Shown here in pieces: positions 49,567 through 58,489 of a DNA stretch of 60,327 bases. The stretch comes from UMGS1002 sp964463325 (GTDB taxonomy: Bacteria > Bacillota > Clostridia > Oscillospirales > CAG-272). Made by a program: the position numbers and the translations under genes. The number at the start of each line of letters is the position of its first letter. Position 1 is the first letter of the stretch. Location of the stretch: assembly GCA_964463325.1 (NCBI GenBank), contig CAYXBY010000002.1, forward strand, positions 1 to 60,327. The letters are read 5' to 3'. The notes beneath the pieces were generated by a model. That model was not told the DNA's origin, did not search any database, and worked only from the letters and a program-made list of their open reading frames with translations.

Positions 49567-51135
49567 TTATCTACGCTTGTTTTTCTTGCCGCGCCGACGG
49601 TTTTTGCTGTCCTTGCCGTTGTGCTTGCCGCCAGCGTTGTTTTTGGAGCCTTTGGCGGGCTTTGTAGCCTTGTTCGCAGCCACAGACGGCTTGTCTTCAA
49701 CGACGCTTTTGACGTCAGCGTTGACCATTGTGCTACCGGGCTCCGCATCAGCGTCGGCCTTTGTGCTCATTTTATCATTTTTGACTTTGTTGCCTTTTTT
49801 GCCCTTTGAAGTAGCCTTGCCGCTCTTTCCACGACCGAATATACGGCCGAAAAAGCCGGATACCGCCCGCCACAGCAGCTTGAAAAAGTCGATGATCTTG
49901 CGGATGGCGCGGACTATCAGCCCCTCATGCTTTTCGTGCTCATGCTCCTCGCCCACAGCATAATAGTCGTCCAGCGAGACAGACATCCCGCGTGCCTCGA
50001 GGCGCGAATTGACCACCCTGCGGATGATCTCGCCGACCACGACGAAGAAGGGAACGCCGAGTATCATGCCGCCGATGCCGAAGTAGCCGCCCATTATCGT
50101 GATGGCGCACAGCACACCGAGCGACGACATGCCCGTCGTCGAGCCGACCAGCTTAGGCAGCACGAAGTTGCCATCTATCTGCTGGATGAGCACCAGCAGT
50201 ATGATGAACAGCAGCAGCTTTTCGGGCGCCGAGATGAAAACGATGAAGCCGGCGGGTATTCCGCCTATGAACGGGCCGAAAACTGGAATGATATTTGTGA
50301 TGCCGATGATGAAGGCCAGCAGCACCGAGTAGGGCATGCCGGTAATGCTCATCACCAGCGCACATTCGACCGCTACCAGCAGCGCGTCGAGCAACTGAGC
50401 CTTGACGTAGTTGCCGAAGGTGCCGTTTGTAAAGCGCACCCAGCCCATAAAGCCGGCATATTTCTTTTCGGAGAGCAGGGCGGAGAGTATTTTCTTGATC
50501 TGGGCCGCCAGACGCTCCTTGGAGATGAGCAGGTATATCGAGATGAACAGTCCAAACAGGATATTTTTGAGCCCCACTGCAATCGACGAGGCGTAATTGA
50601 CCACGTACCCCGCAATCGTCGAGAAAATTCCGCTGGAGAAGTTGAATATCTCGCTGACGGTGCGCTGGATATCGTTTATGTTGATGTACCTGTCCATGTC
50701 GCGATCCTCGGACGCGGCGGTGAAGCTGTATATCAGCTTGTTGACCAACGTTATGGCCTTGTCGGTATATGAGCGCAGGCTGGAGGTAAAGCTGTTAAAG
50801 CTGCTTGCCAGCTGCGGGACGACGATAAGCAGTACAAACGAGAGCGCCAGCAGCACGACAAGGTAGGTCAGCACCATAGAGAGCGCTCGGCGGGCGCCGT
50901 GTGACTTCATTTTTTTGAAAACGCGCCTCTCGAACAATGTCAGCAGCGGGTTGCAAAGATATGCTATTGCACCGCCAACTATCAGCGGCGCCAGAACCGA
51001 CATGGTGCTTTTCAGCCATGCCGAGATTACGGCGTTATTGATGATAATAATGAACAGCAGTACAAGCACTGCATATACCGCTATGGAGGCCATTATTATC
51101 GTATTCTTTTTGCTTTTCTGTTGTTCGTTTTGCAT
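49567..51135 (-). CDS. AI-2E-family permease with long lysine-rich C-terminal tail
   Basis: 522 aa. About seven to eight membrane helices in the first 380 residues, with YLINP-like PLLTLFERRVFKK at the start and GGIPAGFIVF, DGNFVLPKLVGS and VVGEIIRRVVN typical of the AI-2E transporter (UPF0118) family, which are exporters or ion-coupled transporters of unclear substrate. After the membrane domain is a cytosolic tail of about 130 residues very rich in K, G and N, ending in RRRGKKNKRR. AGGAGC precedes ATG 51135. It heads the leftward operon. Confidence 0.88.
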   Translation of the reverse strand: MQNEQQKSKKNTIIMASIAVYAVLVLLFIIIINNAVISAWLKSTMSVLAPLIVGGAIAYLCNPLLTLFERRVFKKMKSHGARRALSMVLTYLVVLLALSFVLLIVVPQLASSFNSFTSSLRSYTDKAITLVNKLIYSFTAASEDRDMDRYININDIQRTVSEIFNFSSGIFSTIAGYVVNYASSIAVGLKNILFGLFISIYLLISKERLAAQIKKILSALLSEKKYAGFMGWVRFTNGTFGNYVKAQLLDALLVAVECALVMSITGMPYSVLLAFIIGITNIIPVFGPFIGGIPAGFIVFISAPEKLLLFIILLVLIQQIDGNFVLPKLVGSTTGMSSLGVLCAITIMGGYFGIGGMILGVPFFVVVGEIIRRVVNSRLEARGMSVSLDDYYAVGEEHEHEKHEGLIVRAIRKIIDFFKLLWRAVSGFFGRIFGRGKSGKATSKGKKGNKVKNDKMSTKADADAEPGSTMVNADVKSVVEDKPSVAANKATKPAKGSKNNAGGKHNGKDSKNRRRGKKNKRR

Positions 51136-51232
51136 TGGGTGCTCCTATGTGAGAGATTTATGTCGGCAGGGCGCTGTGCAGCACGAGGACACGGAAGAGA
51201 AAACAGTACACCACTCTATCAATACTTCCTAT

Positions 51233-51261
51233 ATTATATACCATAAACCGAATTTAGTCAA
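51233..51261 (-). promoter_or_regulatory. Promoter for the AI-2E-htpG-PDT-like operon
   Basis: Minus strand: TTGACT (51256-51261), 17-base spacer, TATAAT (51233-51238). The leader to ATG 51135 is about 90 bases. No CIRCE or other heat-shock operator was visible although htpG is downstream. Confidence 0.82.
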
Positions 51262-51288
51262 TATATTAAATATAAAATCAAATTATTC

Positions 51289-51317
51289 TTGATTTTTTTC
51301 TCGTATTGTGGTATATT
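51289..51317 (+). promoter_or_regulatory. Promoter for ispE
   Basis: TTGATT (51289-51294), 17-base spacer, TATATT (51312-51317). It is divergent from the promoter at 51233. The 51136-51346 gap is AT-rich and holds only these promoters. Confidence 0.75.
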
Positions 51318-51346
51318 GTAAGGGATGATTATAATGGGAGGTCTGC

Positions 51347-52228
51347 ATGGACGGCATTTTGATCACAGCTGCGGCTAAAATCAACCTTTTTCTTGAGGTC
51401 ACGGCGCGGCGGACGGACGGATATCACGATATTTTGAGCGTGATGCAGTCGGTCTCACTGTGCGATGAGCTGGAGCTTTGTCTGAGAGGGCAGGGCATAA
51501 CGCTCGACTGCGGCGACGCACCGCTTGACGGTGGCCCCAAAAATCTTGCATATCGCGCGGCACGGCTGTATCTTGAGTATGTTGGTGCCGACTGTGGTGT
51601 CGATATACGGCTGACCAAGCGAATACCCATGCAGGCTGGTCTCGGCGGCGGCAGCAGCGATGCGGCGGCGGTGTTGATTGGTCTCAATCGCCTGCTTGGG
51701 CGGCCGCTCGACCTCGAGCAGCTGATGCTCCTCGGTGTCAAGCTGGGGGCCGACGTACCCTTTTGCATTATGGGCGGCTGCGCGAGGGCAGAGGGCGTCG
51801 GAGAGCAGCTTGCTGCGCTGCCGAAAATGCCGGATTGCAGTATCGTCATATGCTGCCCGCCAGAGCGCATAAGCACCCCGGCAGCCTATGGCGAGCTTGA
51901 CCGTCTTCACGGCAGCTTTGCTGCGGGCGCTTACCGACCGCGTAGCCTTGACGGTATGTTGGCGGCGCTGAGCACATCACACCTGGCTAATATATGTGGT
52001 GAGATGCACAATATATTTGAAGATGTGACGTCGTCACGCGGCGACATCCAAGAGATAAAGCGCTGCATGACAGGCGCTGGAGCGTCGGCGGCGCTGCTCA
52101 GTGGAAGCGGACCGTCGGTATTTGGAATATTTGAAAATAACGATCACGCCCGGCGGTGCGCGGATATGCTCAAAGAGCAATATGCCGATGTTTATGTATG
52201 CGCACCTGTGGCGGCGAATAAAATTTAA
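51347..52228 (+). CDS. ispE: 4-diphosphocytidyl-2-C-methyl-D-erythritol kinase
   Basis: 293 aa GHMP kinase of the non-mevalonate isoprenoid pathway. AAAKINLFLEV start, the GLGGGSSDAAAVL phosphate loop near residue 100 and the SGSGPSVFGIF block near the C-terminus are intact. GGGAGG precedes ATG 51347. First gene of a rightward run. Confidence 0.95.
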   Translation: MDGILITAAAKINLFLEVTARRTDGYHDILSVMQSVSLCDELELCLRGQGITLDCGDAPLDGGPKNLAYRAARLYLEYVGADCGVDIRLTKRIPMQAGLGGGSSDAAAVLIGLNRLLGRPLDLEQLMLLGVKLGADVPFCIMGGCARAEGVGEQLAALPKMPDCSIVICCPPERISTPAAYGELDRLHGSFAAGAYRPRSLDGMLAALSTSHLANICGEMHNIFEDVTSSRGDIQEIKRCMTGAGASAALLSGSGPSVFGIFENNDHARRCADMLKEQYADVYVCAPVAANKI

Positions 52229-52242
52229 GAGAGGTGACACAG

Positions 52243-53400
52243 TTGTCTGATATTTATCATGGCCGCGGGGACGAGCGGCTGTATGATGACTACCTGGATT
52301 TTATCAACTATGTTTTTGGCTTCAACGGCAACAGCGAGGATTTTCGCAAGCTGCTGCCCAAGCTGTATGGGCGGGAGGATAAGCCGGTCGAGAGCTCGTA
52401 TATCACGCTTGAGGACGGCAAGCTTCGCGCGGCCGTCGGTGCCTTTGACCACACGCTGAGCGTTTGCGGTCGTGAGCTGCGCTGCCGCGGCATTGGCAAT
52501 GTGGCGGTGCACCCATATCACCGCTCGCGCGGCTTTATGCGCAAGCTTATGACGATGGCGGTCGATGATATGATATCCGATGGCATTGTGCTGTCGGAGC
52601 TGGGTGGTCGCCGCCAGCGCTACAACTATTTTGCTTTTGAAAAAACGGGCACAGCCTATCGCTTCACCGTCAATTCGGACAACATCCGTCACTGCTTTGG
52701 CGCGGACGCTGTCCGAAGCTGCCCGCTGTCGCTGCGCCGCGTTACGGCGGAGGATGACGAGCTGCTCGGGATGATGTCCGGGCTGTGCGCATCACAAATA
52801 TATAATCCGCGTCGAAACGGAGAGGATTTCTTTGATATAGTGACGTCATGGCACTGCGTGCCATATGCTTTTATGAAGGGAGACGCCTTCGTTGGCTACG
52901 CCATTGCGGGCTCCAAGGCAGTTCACGAGATAGTGCTGACCGAGGGCGCTGAGCTGCCTAACGCCGTTGTCGCGCTGTACGGTACGCTCGGCACGGCCTT
53001 CACTCTCACGCTCCCGCCCTTCCGCCCCGACTACATACGCAGTCTTTACCGCATCTGCGAGAGCTATGAGGTGGTGACGGACAAGAGCTTTTGCGTTTTG
53101 AATTACTGTGCGGTGCTCGACGCCTTTGCAAGCCTCAAGCTGACCTACACCTCGGTTCCCGACGGCGCGCTGACGCTGCTCATACACGGCCGCGCGGGCG
53201 ACGAGCGGCTGCGTTTGACGGTGACTCGTGGCGAGGTGACGGTCGAGAGCTATGACGGTGAGGTCGAGCTTGAGTTGGAGCACATTGACGCCATGAATCT
53301 GCTGTTTTCACCGTTTTGCCCGGGCAGGGATGAGCTATCCGATTTTGCGCGGCTGCTTCTGCCGCTTCCGCTGTGGCTGTATTATGCCGATGCGGTCTGA
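52243..53400 (+). CDS. GNAT-family acetyltransferase (Eis-like)
   Basis: 385 aa. An N-terminal GNAT domain with VAVHPYHRSRGFMRKLM (acetyl-CoA motif A) and LGGRRQRYNYFAFEKTG, followed by a second GNAT-like and a sterol-carrier-like domain, as in the Eis family. Start TTG 52243 is chosen from the GAGAGGTG site 7 bases upstream; GTG 52234 overlaps that site. Substrate unknown. It follows ispE by 14 bases and precedes plsY. Confidence 0.82.
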   Translation: MSDIYHGRGDERLYDDYLDFINYVFGFNGNSEDFRKLLPKLYGREDKPVESSYITLEDGKLRAAVGAFDHTLSVCGRELRCRGIGNVAVHPYHRSRGFMRKLMTMAVDDMISDGIVLSELGGRRQRYNYFAFEKTGTAYRFTVNSDNIRHCFGADAVRSCPLSLRRVTAEDDELLGMMSGLCASQIYNPRRNGEDFFDIVTSWHCVPYAFMKGDAFVGYAIAGSKAVHEIVLTEGAELPNAVVALYGTLGTAFTLTLPPFRPDYIRSLYRICESYEVVTDKSFCVLNYCAVLDAFASLKLTYTSVPDGALTLLIHGRAGDERLRLTVTRGEVTVESYDGEVELELEHIDAMNLLFSPFCPGRDELSDFARLLLPLPLWLYYADAV

Positions 53401-53418
53401 TCATGGGGGGATCTAACA

Positions 53419-54219
53419 GTGATTGAATTTAACGATTGTCTGTATTTTTTGCTTGATCGAAGCTTTTCGCTCGGCAGCACGGCCAAGATCATTATTATGA
53501 TCGCTCTCATGCTTGGCAGCGCGGCCATTGCCTATCTTTTGGGCAGTATAAACAGCGCTGTCATCATCTCGCGGCTGTTTTATCACGAGGATATACGCTC
53601 CCATGGCAGCGGAAATGCCGGCGCCACCAATATGCTTCGCACCTACGGCAAGCTGGCCGCGGGACTTACGCTGCTCGGCGACATGCTCAAATGCGCGGTG
53701 GCGGTCATCATCGGTGCACTGCTGTGGATCGACGGCGCATATATCGCCGGTGTGTTTTGCGTGGTGGGGCACGTTTTCCCATGCTGGCACGGCTTCCGCG
53801 GCGGCAAGGGTGTCGCGGTCACGGCGATGGTGGCGGCGCTGACCTGTCCGATAGTGTTTTTGATACTACTGGTGATCTTCCTCATAATACTGATCGGGAC
53901 AAAATACGTCTCACTGGCCTCGATTATGGCGGCGCTGCTTTACCCGGTGTTTATGTCCTCGTGGAATTCAATTACCAACAATGAGGGTAGCTTTAATGTG
54001 GTGATGGCCTTTCTTCAGACGGCTATTATACTTGTGATGCATCGAGAAAACATGAAGCGACTGATGGATAAGACCGAGTCGAAAATATCGTTGGGGCGTG
54101 GCAGCAGGAGCGCGACTGAGAGCGAGCCGACACCGCCGCAGGAGTTTGATGAGAGCGAGTTCGCTCCGCACTATGTAGAGCGCAAAAAGAAGAAAAAAAG
54201 CAGGAAGGGCAAAAGATAA
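53419..54219 (+). CDS. plsY: Acyl-phosphate:glycerol-3-phosphate acyltransferase PlsY with C-terminal extension
   Basis: 266 aa membrane enzyme that acylates glycerol 3-phosphate from acyl phosphate. Motifs: the GSGNAGATNMLR block, the GHVFPCWHGFRGGKGVA block, and a third segment near ILIGTKYVSLASI. About five to seven helices. The start is GTG 53419 behind GGGGGGATC. Typical PlsY is about 200 aa; here a hydrophilic extension of about 55 residues ends in VERKKKKKSRKGKR, a polybasic cytosolic tail. Its TAA overlaps the next ATG. Confidence 0.92.
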   Translation: MIEFNDCLYFLLDRSFSLGSTAKIIIMIALMLGSAAIAYLLGSINSAVIISRLFYHEDIRSHGSGNAGATNMLRTYGKLAAGLTLLGDMLKCAVAVIIGALLWIDGAYIAGVFCVVGHVFPCWHGFRGGKGVAVTAMVAALTCPIVFLILLVIFLIILIGTKYVSLASIMAALLYPVFMSSWNSITNNEGSFNVVMAFLQTAIILVMHRENMKRLMDKTESKISLGRGSRSATESEPTPPQEFDESEFAPHYVERKKKKKSRKGKR

Positions 54220-55388
54220 TGTCGAAGGATCCACGTACCGCAGAGGCGCGGCTGATAGAGCTGATCGGCGACGCTGCCGACCGCGGAAGCTTGCGCCGGG
54301 TGGTGCTTTCAAAGCCAAATAATGCTTCGGTCAAGCGAGCGGAGCTGCGGCAGATAATGCTGTCGCGAGGAGCGGCGCTTCAGCTTGAGACATTTACGAC
54401 TGATAATAAGGCCTACCAGCGCAACATACCATTGCAGCAGGTCTCGATCGAGCTGGGTCCGGTGATACTCGGTTATCGCCAGGTCAACATTATGACGGCG
54501 GCTGGTGACTGTGAATATCGGCGTTCAAAATCCGGCAATTCTGTCCTGCTTGGGGCGGATAAGCTGGAGGGGGCGTTGTCGGTGCACAAGGGCGCTGACA
54601 GCGTGATTCAAACTAATGACCGCACCAAGGCGCATATATTGAGTGGCGCAGAGCCATTTTTGCAGCTTTTGGATGTCAGCGATGCCCGGGGACGGGTGTA
54701 CGACAAAAAGCAGTCAAAATTTCGCCAGATCAATAAGTTTCTTGAGCACATACAGCAGGTAGAGCGTTATCTGCCACATGACCGTATCCGAATTTGCGAC
54801 CTTTGCTGCGGAAAGAGCTACCTCTCTTTTGCGGTCTACCATTATTTCCGCTTTATTCGCGGCATGGAGGTCAGCATGACAGGGGTGGATCTCAAGCCGG
54901 ATGTTATCGATTATTGTTCACAGATCGCTAAAAAGCTGGAGTTTGACGGGCTTGATTTCGTCTGCGGTGATATCAATGACTATCACACAGACGAGCTGCC
55001 GCAGCTGGTGATATCGCTGCATGCATGCGATGTTGCGACCGATGTAGTGCTACAAAAGGCGGCGGGCTGGCACACGCCGGTGATACTTTCGACACCCTGC
55101 TGCCACCATGAGCTCAATCACACGCTCAACTGCCCCGAGCTTTCGTTTATTTCAGATTACTCCATGCTGCGTCAAAAGCTGTGCGACGCGGCAACGGATG
55201 CCCTGCGTCTGTGTCTGCTCGAGTCGCAGGGCTACACGACGGCAGCACTTGAGCTGATCGATCCCGAGGAGACGCCGAAAAACATCATGCTGCGTGCCAT
55301 ACTGCGACGCGATTTTGACCCTGCGGGGGCCGAAGCGGCGGCGCTTAGACAGCGGTATGAACAGGCTTGCAGATTTTTGATACAATAA
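54219..55388 (+). CDS. Class I SAM-dependent methyltransferase (Methyltransf_32-like)
   Basis: 389 aa. SAM-binding motif IRICDLCCGKSYLSFAVYHYF near residue 195, SMTGVDLKPDVIDYC, and a conserved SLHACDVATD-like motif; STPCCHHELN near residue 295 is typical of the GSTCD/Methyltransf_32 group. N-terminal 180 residues resemble an RNA-binding region (RSKSGN, KQSKFRQINKFLE). Probably an RNA methyltransferase; substrate unknown. It overlaps plsY by one base (TAATG). Confidence 0.82.
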   Translation: MSKDPRTAEARLIELIGDAADRGSLRRVVLSKPNNASVKRAELRQIMLSRGAALQLETFTTDNKAYQRNIPLQQVSIELGPVILGYRQVNIMTAAGDCEYRRSKSGNSVLLGADKLEGALSVHKGADSVIQTNDRTKAHILSGAEPFLQLLDVSDARGRVYDKKQSKFRQINKFLEHIQQVERYLPHDRIRICDLCCGKSYLSFAVYHYFRFIRGMEVSMTGVDLKPDVIDYCSQIAKKLEFDGLDFVCGDINDYHTDELPQLVISLHACDVATDVVLQKAAGWHTPVILSTPCCHHELNHTLNCPELSFISDYSMLRQKLCDAATDALRLCLLESQGYTTAALELIDPEETPKNIMLRAILRRDFDPAGAEAAALRQRYEQACRFLIQ

Positions 55389-55397
55389 TTCTCTCAC

Positions 55398-55426
55398 AGG
55401 GGCGAGGCGCACAGCGCACCGCCCCT
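55398..55426 (+). terminator. Hairpin after the methyltransferase gene
   Basis: AGGGGCG (55398-55404) pairs with CGCCCCT (55420-55426), with an inner GCGC/GCGC pairing. ATAAAAT follows, so the T-run is missing; termination strength is uncertain. Confidence 0.6.
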
Positions 55427-55480
55427 ATAAAATATGCCTAAAAAATTGTGCTTTTGGGAGCCCGTTTCGGCATATGGAAT

Positions 55481-55509
55481 ATTGTAAAAACGCGTTTTTT
55501 GTGGTACAA
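55481..55509 (+). promoter_or_regulatory. Promoter for metY-metA-ECF S
   Basis: TTGTAA (55481-55486), 17-base spacer, TACAAT (55504-55509). The leader to ATG 55542 is only about 25 bases, leaving no room for a SAM or cobalamin riboswitch. Confidence 0.75.
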
Positions 55510-55541
55510 TAATAAAAAGCTTTTATTGGGTGGAGGTTAGT

Positions 55542-56819
55542 ATGTCAAGCTACAAAATCGAGACTAAGTGTATTCAGTCGGGCTATACGCCCGAAAACGG
55601 TCAGCCGCGTGTGCTGCCGATATGCCAAAGCACTACATATAAATACGATAGCTCCGAGCATCTCGGTCGCCTGTTCGACCTTGAGGCGGAGGGGCACATG
55701 TATTCGCGCATTTCCAACCCCACCGTCACCTGCGTTGAGGATAAGCTGGCCGACCTTGAGGGCGGCACAGGTGCGGTGCTGCTTTCGTCCGGGCAGAGTG
55801 CAAACATGCTCGCCGTGCTCAACATAACCTCGGCAGGGCAGAACATCGTCGCGCTGACCTCGATCTACGGCGGCACCTTCAACCTGCTGGGCGTGACGCT
55901 GCGCCGCCTCGGCATTGAGACGCGCTTTGTGACCCCGGATATGAGCGATGAGCAGGTCGAGGCCGTCATTGACGACAAGACCCGCCTCATTTTTGGCGAG
56001 ACCATCGCCAACCCCGCGCTGAACGTGCTTGACATTGAGCGCTATGCGGCAATCGCGCACCGTCACAGCATACCGCTGGTGGTCGACAACACCTTTGCCA
56101 CGCCGGTGCTTTGTCGTCCTTTTGAGTTCGGCGCCGATATCGTTACACATTCCACCACAAAATATATGGACGGCCACGCGACGGTCGTCGGCGGCTGCGT
56201 CATCGACGGCGGACGCTTTGACTGGCGCTGCGGTAAGTTCCCGGAGCTGACCGAGCCGGATGAGTCCTATCACGGCGTCTCGTACACCGAAAATTTTGGC
56301 GTCGACCGGGCGTTTTTCACCAAATTGCGCGTCCAGCTGGTGCGCGATATCGGCAACCCCATGACCGCCACCAGTGCCTTCCTGCTCAATCTCGGCCTTG
56401 AGACGCTGCATCTGCGCATCGAGCGCCATTGCCAAAACGCACTGCGTGTCGCGCAGTGGCTGGAGAGCAACCCGCATGTCAGCTGGGTCAACTACCCGCT
56501 GCTGCCCTCCAACAGCCAGTATGCGCTGGCGAAAAAATACGTCCCGAACGGCGCCAGCGGTGTTATTTCGTTCGGCGTGCGCGGCGGGCGTGAGGCCGCC
56601 ATGCGCTTTATGGATCGGCTGCGGCTGGCGGCTATAGTCGTCCACGTGGCGGATGCCCGCACCAGCGTGTTGCATCCCGCCAGCACGACGCACCGCCAGC
56701 TGACGGATGAGCAGCTGGTCGACTGCGGCATCACGCCTGACCTCGTCCGTCTCAGCGTCGGCATCGAGAATGTCGACGACATAATCGCCGACCTCAGTCA
56801 GGCGCTCGACGCACAATAA
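55542..56819 (+). CDS. metY: O-acetylhomoserine sulfhydrylase
   Basis: 425 aa PLP enzyme that makes homocysteine from O-acetylhomoserine and sulfide. Start ATG 55542 behind GTGGAGG. The PLP lysine lies in THSTTKYMDGHATVVGG; ETIANPALNVLDIE and the C-terminal EQLVDCGITPDLVRLSVGIE are typical of the Cys/Met family class that includes MetY. Its pairing with an acetyl-type MetA supports this assignment over cystathionine gamma-synthase or MGL. Confidence 0.9.
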   Translation: MSSYKIETKCIQSGYTPENGQPRVLPICQSTTYKYDSSEHLGRLFDLEAEGHMYSRISNPTVTCVEDKLADLEGGTGAVLLSSGQSANMLAVLNITSAGQNIVALTSIYGGTFNLLGVTLRRLGIETRFVTPDMSDEQVEAVIDDKTRLIFGETIANPALNVLDIERYAAIAHRHSIPLVVDNTFATPVLCRPFEFGADIVTHSTTKYMDGHATVVGGCVIDGGRFDWRCGKFPELTEPDESYHGVSYTENFGVDRAFFTKLRVQLVRDIGNPMTATSAFLLNLGLETLHLRIERHCQNALRVAQWLESNPHVSWVNYPLLPSNSQYALAKKYVPNGASGVISFGVRGGREAAMRFMDRLRLAAIVVHVADARTSVLHPASTTHRQLTDEQLVDCGITPDLVRLSVGIENVDDIIADLSQALDAQ

Positions 56820-56840
56820 AAAACAGGAGGTGGCGCCGCA

Positions 56841-57758
56841 ATGCCCATCAAGATACCCAACCGCCTGCCGGCGACCGGCACGCTGCTTGAGGAAAATATT
56901 TTCGTGATGACCGAGACCCGCGCCATCACGCAGGACATTCGTCCGCTGCATATACTTATGCTCAACCTCATGCCCACCAAGATCGTCACCGAAACACAGA
57001 TAGCGCGCCTGATCGGCAACACGCCACTTCAGGTCGAGCTTGAACTGCTGCAAACGGCGACGCATAAGGCGAGCCACACCTCGGCTGAGCATATGCTGGC
57101 CTTTTACCACACCTTCGACGAGGTGCGCGACCGCCGCTTTGACGGCATGATAATCACCGGTGCACCGGTCGAGCAGATGGATTTTGAAGCGGTGGAGTAT
57201 TGGGACGAGTTGTGCGAGATAATGGAGTGGAGCCGGACGCATGTCACCAGCACGCTGCACATCTGCTGGGGGGCGCAGGCGGGGCTGTACTACCATTTCG
57301 GCATTCCCAAATACCCGCTGGAGCAAAAGCTTTTCGGTGTTTTCAAGCACTCTGCCGACTATCGCCGCTCCATGCTCATGCGCGGCTTTGATGACGAATT
57401 CTGGGTCCCGCATTCCCGCCACACCGAGGTGCGCCGCGAGGACATCGAGCAGCATCCCGAGCTCAAGATCATAGCCTCGTCGCCCGAGGCGGGTGTGCTT
57501 ATCTGCATGACCGAGCGCGGCAAGCAGGTGTTTGTCACCGGCCATTCGGAGTACGACGCGAACACGCTGGAGCTCGAATACCGACGCGACCTTGAGGCTG
57601 GGCTGCCGATAGCTGTCCCGGTCAATTATTACCCCGACGACGACGACACCCGCCCGCCGCTGGTGCGCTGGCGCAGCTGTGCCAACCTGCTGTATTCCAA
57701 CTGGCTCAACTACTTTGTCTACCAGACCACGCCGTATGATATCAATGAGATCAAATAA
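56841..57758 (+). CDS. metA: Homoserine O-acetyltransferase (MetA-type)
   Basis: 305 aa, class I glutamine-amidotransferase-fold enzyme. Position 111 is Glu (ITGAPVEQMDF), which is the residue associated with acetyl-CoA use, whereas succinyl-type MetA has Gly. C142 in HICWGAQAG is the nucleophile; a His in GHSEYD completes the active site. It makes the substrate for metY, 21 bases upstream. AACAGGAGGTGG precedes ATG 56841. Confidence 0.93.
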   Translation: MPIKIPNRLPATGTLLEENIFVMTETRAITQDIRPLHILMLNLMPTKIVTETQIARLIGNTPLQVELELLQTATHKASHTSAEHMLAFYHTFDEVRDRRFDGMIITGAPVEQMDFEAVEYWDELCEIMEWSRTHVTSTLHICWGAQAGLYYHFGIPKYPLEQKLFGVFKHSADYRRSMLMRGFDDEFWVPHSRHTEVRREDIEQHPELKIIASSPEAGVLICMTERGKQVFVTGHSEYDANTLELEYRRDLEAGLPIAVPVNYYPDDDDTRPPLVRWRSCANLLYSNWLNYFVYQTTPYDINEIK

Positions 57759-57773
57759 AGAGAGATGATCTGA

Positions 57774-58313
57774 ATGAAGACCCCGAATGTCAGGCGGCCG
57801 GTGCTGTCGGCGCTCATGGCGGCGCTAACCTGCCTCTCGACCATGATAGTGCTGCAATATTCGCCGGCAGGCGGGTATGTCCACCTCGGCGACTGCTTGG
57901 TGCTGCTGTGCGGTTTTATTCTCGGCCCGCTGTGGGGCGGACTGGCCGCCGGCGTCGGTTCGGCGCTGACCGACATGCTGCTGTCGTCGCCGCAATATAT
58001 ACCGGTCACGTTTGTCATTAAGTGGGGCGTCGCCGCGCTGGCGGTCACGATGAGCCGCGGATTGCACCGTGCCGTGCATCGCGCTCGTCGCACACTGCCG
58101 CTCATGACGGCGGCCGCCGTGGCGGGCGAGCTGCTCATGGTGGCTGGCTACTTCGCATTCGAGACCGTGCTGTACGGTGTCGGCGGAGCGCTGTCGGGTG
58201 TGATCGGTAACCTGATACAGGGCGGCTTCGCCGTCGTGCTGGCGACGGTGCTGCTGCTCCCGCTCGCACGGGTGCGCTATTTTGAGGTGCTTATGGACGA
58301 GTGGCAGGGCTGA
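57774..58313 (+). CDS. ECF transporter S component
   Basis: 179 aa, about six helices, with the GGYVHLGDCLVLLCGFILGP start block and GVGSALTDMLLSSPQYIPVTFVIKW of the DUF1393/ECF-substrate family. It would bind a vitamin or small nutrient and engage the EcfA1A2T module encoded at 28832-31394. Its location 15 bases after metA suggests a substrate linked to methionine or sulfur metabolism, which is inference. A terminator-like hairpin follows. Confidence 0.82.
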   Translation: MKTPNVRRPVLSALMAALTCLSTMIVLQYSPAGGYVHLGDCLVLLCGFILGPLWGGLAAGVGSALTDMLLSSPQYIPVTFVIKWGVAALAVTMSRGLHRAVHRARRTLPLMTAAAVAGELLMVAGYFAFETVLYGVGGALSGVIGNLIQGGFAVVLATVLLLPLARVRYFEVLMDEWQG

Positions 58314-58327
58314 GACACCTTATTTCT

Positions 58328-58358
58328 CGGTCGGCTGCGCGGTCGACTGGGCTTTTTT
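58328..58358 (+). terminator. Terminator after the ECF S gene
   Basis: CGGTCGGC (58328-58335) pairs with GTCGACTG (58342-58349) using two G-T wobbles over a 6-base loop; GGC and six T's follow. Confidence 0.6.
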
Positions 58359-58412
58359 GCCATATATGCGGCATAATTCGGTGGAGGATGGCGATATGAG
58401 GTCATTTTTCTA

Positions 58413-58441
58413 TTGACTTTGGCCGCGCGATATGCTATAAT
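58413..58441 (+). promoter_or_regulatory. Promoter for lysS
   Basis: TTGACT (58413-58418), 17-base spacer, TATAAT (58436-58441). The leader is about 42 bases, too short for a T-box. Confidence 0.85.
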
Positions 58442-58489
58442 TTTAGTGATTATTGATAACAAACATTTTTGCATCAAGGAGATTTCAAA

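Noticed and set aside
51136..51232. CIRCE or other heat-shock operator upstream of the htpG operon
   Set aside because: No TTAGCACTC-N9-GAGTGCTAA-type palindrome is visible in the leader or promoter.
55510..55541. SAM riboswitch or T-box before metY
   Set aside because: The leader is only about 25 bases after the -10 box.
55545..57545. Long minus-strand open frame opposite metY and metA
   Set aside because: Antisense shadow of two clearly recognised genes; no family match and no initiation signals.
58442..58489. T-box leader for lysS
   Set aside because: About 42 leader bases leave no room for the specifier and antiterminator structures, and no TGGNACCGCG-like T-box sequence is present.
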